Assembly (NCBI RefSeq): GCF_014174495.1 | Contig: NZ_JACJHR010000005.1 | Location: forward strand, 124,001-188,000 | Direction: 5' to 3' | DNA: 64,000 bases | Origin: Amycolatopsis echigonensis | Lineage (GTDB): Bacteria; Actinomycetota; Actinomycetes; Mycobacteriales; Pseudonocardiaceae | Shown: positions 61,676 through 64,000 of the stretch, piece by piece | Layout of the letters: every line of letters begins with the position of its first letter | How positions within the stretch are numbered: the first letter of the stretch is position 1 | Made by a program: the position numbers and the translations under genes | The notes under the pieces: generated by a model | The model's input: only the letters and a program-made list of their open reading frames with translations | What the model was told of the DNA's origin: nothing | Database searches by the model: none

Positions 61676-62662
61676 GTGCCGCTGACCCTCCGACTGAGCA
61701 CCAGCGACCTGGCCGGCACCAGGCTCGCCGTCTCGCCGCTGTCCGAAACCGTCTCCGGCCTGCAGACCCTGGCCGGATGCTGGGGCCGGACGCGCCACGG
61801 ACGCTGGACCCGCTGGGCCGAGCACGAACTCGCCGTCCGTCCGGTGGACCTGTCGTGGACCTGGCCGTTGCTCGTCACCGGCCGGACCAGCTGGCCGCAG
61901 TTCCTGCTGCCCGCCCCGGCCCGCGCGGCGAGCACGATCGACGAGGCGCTCGCCGCGATGTGCCGGACCACCGCGAGCGAGATCCGGCGCAGCCTGCGCG
62001 GCGTGTTCGGCGACCGCCTCCCCGCACCGGCCCGGGCGCTCGCCGCCGACCCCGAGGCCGGGCTCCGCGCCGTCGCCGCCGAACTCCGTCAGGCGCACGA
62101 CCGTCTGATCGCCCCGCACTGGAGCCGGTTACGCGCCGTCCTCGACGCCGACATCGCCTACCGCGCCAAACAATGGGCCGACGGCGGCGCCGGCCACCTG
62201 TTCGCCGACCTGCACCCCGGAATGAACTGGCAGGACGGCCGCCTCACCCTCGACGGCGATCACCGTCGCTCGCCCGGGCGGCCCGCCGGCGGGCTGGTGC
62301 TCTCCCCGGTCGTGCTGGGCCCGCCGTGGGTGATGATCAAGCTGCACACCACCACCCAGACCACGATCCGCTACCCGGCCCGAGGCAGCGGTGCATTGTG
62401 GACCGTCGCGGAGCGCCGCCCGGTCGAACACGCGGTCCGCCTCCTGGGCCGACGTCGCGCCGAACTGCTGGAGACGCTGCGCTCCCCCGCCACGACCACC
62501 GACCTCGCCGAAGCCCTGGACGTTTCGCCGAGCGCGGTTTCGCAACACCTCCGGGTCCTGCGCGACAGCGGCCTGGTCGCCGGACGACGGTCCGGCCGCG
62601 CGGTCCTCTACCGCACCACCGCACAAGGAATCCGCCTCCTCCGTCCCGACTCGCCGAGCTGA
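61676..62662 (+). CDS. ArsR-type winged-helix regulator with DUF5937-like N-domain
   Basis: A 328-residue protein. The N-terminal 230 residues resemble a DUF5937-type domain found before winged helices in actinobacteria (LRLSTSDLAGTRLAVSPLSE, then HPGMNWQDGRLTLDG). The C-terminal ArsR-like helix-turn-helix reads TTDLAEALDVSPSAVSQHLR with wing SGLVAGRRSGRAVLYRTT. GTG start at 61676, preceded by CGAG. It may sense a small molecule and control nearby export or monooxygenase genes. Confidence 0.8.
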   Translation: MPLTLRLSTSDLAGTRLAVSPLSETVSGLQTLAGCWGRTRHGRWTRWAEHELAVRPVDLSWTWPLLVTGRTSWPQFLLPAPARAASTIDEALAAMCRTTASEIRRSLRGVFGDRLPAPARALAADPEAGLRAVAAELRQAHDRLIAPHWSRLRAVLDADIAYRAKQWADGGAGHLFADLHPGMNWQDGRLTLDGDHRRSPGRPAGGLVLSPVVLGPPWVMIKLHTTTQTTIRYPARGSGALWTVAERRPVEHAVRLLGRRRAELLETLRSPATTTDLAEALDVSPSAVSQHLRVLRDSGLVAGRRSGRAVLYRTTAQGIRLLRPDSPS

Positions 62663-62859
62663 TCCGCCCGCTGACGAGATATCTCCGAGGGGCACTGATT
62701 CCCATGCCGGAACTCAAGCGGCGCGGCCCTTCTGACCGTCCACAAAGGACGAAAGTTCCGTCGAAATGACCGAGCGATCCTCAGCTGACCGAGTCCACAA
62801 GCCGGTGAGGACGACAACCCAGCCCCGGGCCGCCGGACTGACCCGCGATCAAACCTGAG

Positions 62860-63861
62860 TCACACCGCGGTCAGGCCCAGCAGCCGGTCGGCATTGCCGT
62901 GGGCGATCTTTTCCTGGTCCTCGGCGGAAAGATGCGATTCGGTGAGGAACGCCGCGGCGCCCTCGTTGCTCAGCATCGGGAAATCCACGGAATGGATGAT
63001 CCGGTCGGCGCCGACGGTGTCCACGCAGTACCGCAGCTGGGCTTGGCTGAACATGCCGCTGGGAGTGATGAACACGTTGTCGCGGAAGTATTCGCGGAAG
63101 GTCCGGTCGAGCCCGGTCATCCGCCGCGGCATCGTCTCGTCCAGCCGGTCGAGGTAGAACGGGACGAACTCGCCCCAGTGGCCGAGGACGAACTGCAGTT
63201 CCGGGTAGCGGTCGAGCACCCCGGTGAGCACCAGGTGCAGGAAGTGCACGGCCGTTTCCTGGTGCCACCCCCACGCGGCGAGCCGCATGGCCCCCGACAC
63301 CGCGGGCGACAGCCCGGCGGCGTAGTTGGCGTCGCTCACCGGTGCCGGCGGCGGGCCCGGGTGCAGGTAGATCGGCACGGACAGGTCGCTCGCGGCGCGC
63401 AGGATCGGATCGAAGCGCGGCTGGTCGAGGAATTCGTCGTCGGTGCGCCCCATGATCATGGTGCCGACGAAGCCCAGTTCGCGGACACACCGGCGCAATT
63501 CGCCGGCAGCGGCGCCGGGCACGGCCGTCGGGAGGGCGGCGAACGCGGCGAACCGGCCAGGAAACGCCTTGACCGCCTCGAACATGGCGTCGTTGGCCGA
63601 GGCGGTCAGTTCCGGCGCGACGTCCGCGGGCAGAAAGGTGTTGATCAGAGAGAGGACCTGGGTGGTGATGCCGTTGCGGTCCATGTCGGCGATCCGGGCG
63701 GAACCGAGGTCCTCCAGCAGTTCCGGGCGTTGCGGGTAGGGCATTCCGGTGCTCTGGTCGAACGCAGCCGCGTAGCCGGGCACGTGGTCGAGCATGCTCG
63801 GCATACCGGCAGCGGTCACCGCCGGATCGGACCAGTGTTCCTCGAGCGTGACAATCCGCAT
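62860..63861 (-). CDS. Amidohydrolase family 2 protein (ACMSD/resorcylate decarboxylase-like)
   Basis: A 333-residue metal-dependent TIM barrel of the amidohydrolase_2 group. Motifs: MRIVTLEEHW at strand 1 (the EEH form seen in gamma-resorcylate decarboxylases), GTMIMGRTDDEFLDQPRFDP, VPIYLHPGPPP, FVLGHWGEFVPFYLDRLD and HSVDFPMLSNE with the catalytic Asp. It probably decarboxylates an aromatic or unsaturated acid. ATG 63861 follows GAAGAGGAG. It is divergent from a LysR gene. Confidence 0.85.
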   Translation of the reverse strand: MRIVTLEEHWSDPAVTAAGMPSMLDHVPGYAAAFDQSTGMPYPQRPELLEDLGSARIADMDRNGITTQVLSLINTFLPADVAPELTASANDAMFEAVKAFPGRFAAFAALPTAVPGAAAGELRRCVRELGFVGTMIMGRTDDEFLDQPRFDPILRAASDLSVPIYLHPGPPPAPVSDANYAAGLSPAVSGAMRLAAWGWHQETAVHFLHLVLTGVLDRYPELQFVLGHWGEFVPFYLDRLDETMPRRMTGLDRTFREYFRDNVFITPSGMFSQAQLRYCVDTVGADRIIHSVDFPMLSNEGAAAFLTESHLSAEDQEKIAHGNADRLLGLTAV

Positions 63862-63930
63862 CGCTGCTCCTCTTCGTGGGTCTGCACCTCCACAGTGGCC
63901 CCGGGCAGCGATAGGCTCAAGGCATCGTTT

Positions 63931-63946
63931 CTGATCCAACGATCAG
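63931..63946. promoter_or_regulatory. Candidate LysR operator
   Basis: Inverted repeat CTGATC-CAAC-GATCAG lies midway between the divergent amidohydrolase and LysR genes; a further partial copy (CTGATAG) follows at 63952. It suits LysR control of both. Confidence 0.5.
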
Positions 63947-63966
63947 TACTGCTGATAGGAGCCGGG

Positions 63967-64000
63967 ATGGAACTGCGGCACCTGCGCTACTTCGTCGCGG
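63967..64000 (+). CDS. LysR family regulator, 5' end only
   Basis: Only the first 11 codons are in the window. MELRHLRYFVA is the canonical LysR N-terminus. A TAGGAG site lies just upstream. The divergent decarboxylase-like gene is its probable target. Confidence 0.7.
   Translation, partial: MELRHLRYFVA

Overview
The window is GC-rich throughout (third codon positions almost always G or C), with many GTG starts, F420-type and mycothiol-era actinobacterial families, Tat and Sec exported hydrolases, and 2-methylisoborneol and SapB-like lanthipeptide genes. This points to a filamentous actinomycete, most likely Amycolatopsis or a close Pseudonocardiaceae relative. The genus is an inference. No rRNA, complete tRNA, CRISPR array, insertion sequence or phage module was seen. 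Much of the window looks like accessory, strain-variable chromosome: short operons, many local regulators, several gene remnants and long repeat-bearing gaps.

Layout. 0.1-6.8 kb: stress and redox genes (SRPBCC protein, type II NADH dehydrogenase, baeRF2/Rv2629-like protein, F420-type oxidoreductase, STAS protein, DUF6131 peptide) and a branched-chain/aromatic amino acid dehydrogenase divergent from its Lrp-type regulator. 7-12.5 kb: a three-gene secreted glycosidase operon (GH29 fucosidase, GH84 hexosaminidase, GH35 galactosidase). 12.9-16.3 kb: a small secreted protein, a GntR regulator, an epimerase remnant, an SDR/TetR pair and another remnant. 16.4-23.0 kb: a catabolic island with a DUF3311/sodium-solute symporter/amidohydrolase operon, two further amidohydrolases and a second, very similar GntR regulator. 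Copies of a GGTATACC palindrome sit at the head of all three transcription units. 23.1-30.3 kb: tandem RibD/DHFR-like proteins behind matching ECF42-type promoters, an ACT protein, an aldolase remnant, a GH4 enzyme, a GH114 lipoprotein, a methyltransferase, and an EamA exporter divergent from a LysR regulator.

30.3-37.7 kb is the most distinctive locus, a compact class III lanthipeptide cluster: LanKC synthetase, a 44-residue RamS/AmfS-like precursor with two labionin-type Ser/Ser/Cys motifs, a strong hairpin directly after the precursor, a stretch of degenerate tandem copies of the transporter 5' end, then two ABC exporter half-transporters. 38.3-49.3 kb: regulators with clear operators (two TetR, HxlR, IclR), a ketopantoate-reductase-like protein, an NAD-dependent DNA ligase, an SDR, a HAD phosphatase, a HEAT-like protein and small unknown proteins. 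49.4-49.9 kb is a degenerate repeat array. 50.3-55.2 kb: a 2-methylisoborneol operon (GPP methyltransferase, terpene cyclase) followed by two family 2B encapsulin shell genes. 55.2-58.0 kb: three exported proteases (snapalysin, trypsin-like, alpha-lytic-type). 58.4-64 kb: an MFS exporter, a rifampicin-monooxygenase-like flavoprotein, an ArsR-like regulator, an ACMSD-type amidohydrolase and the first codons of a divergent LysR gene.

How genes work together: the lanthipeptide genes form a make-and-export unit; the MIB genes form a methylate-cyclise unit with a predicted protein shell; the glycosidases could strip fucose, HexNAc and galactose from one glycan; the GntR island couples import of an unknown N-containing ring or amide to hydrolysis. 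Coordinates of starts were chosen by ribosome binding site, signal peptide and family alignment by eye. No database search was run.
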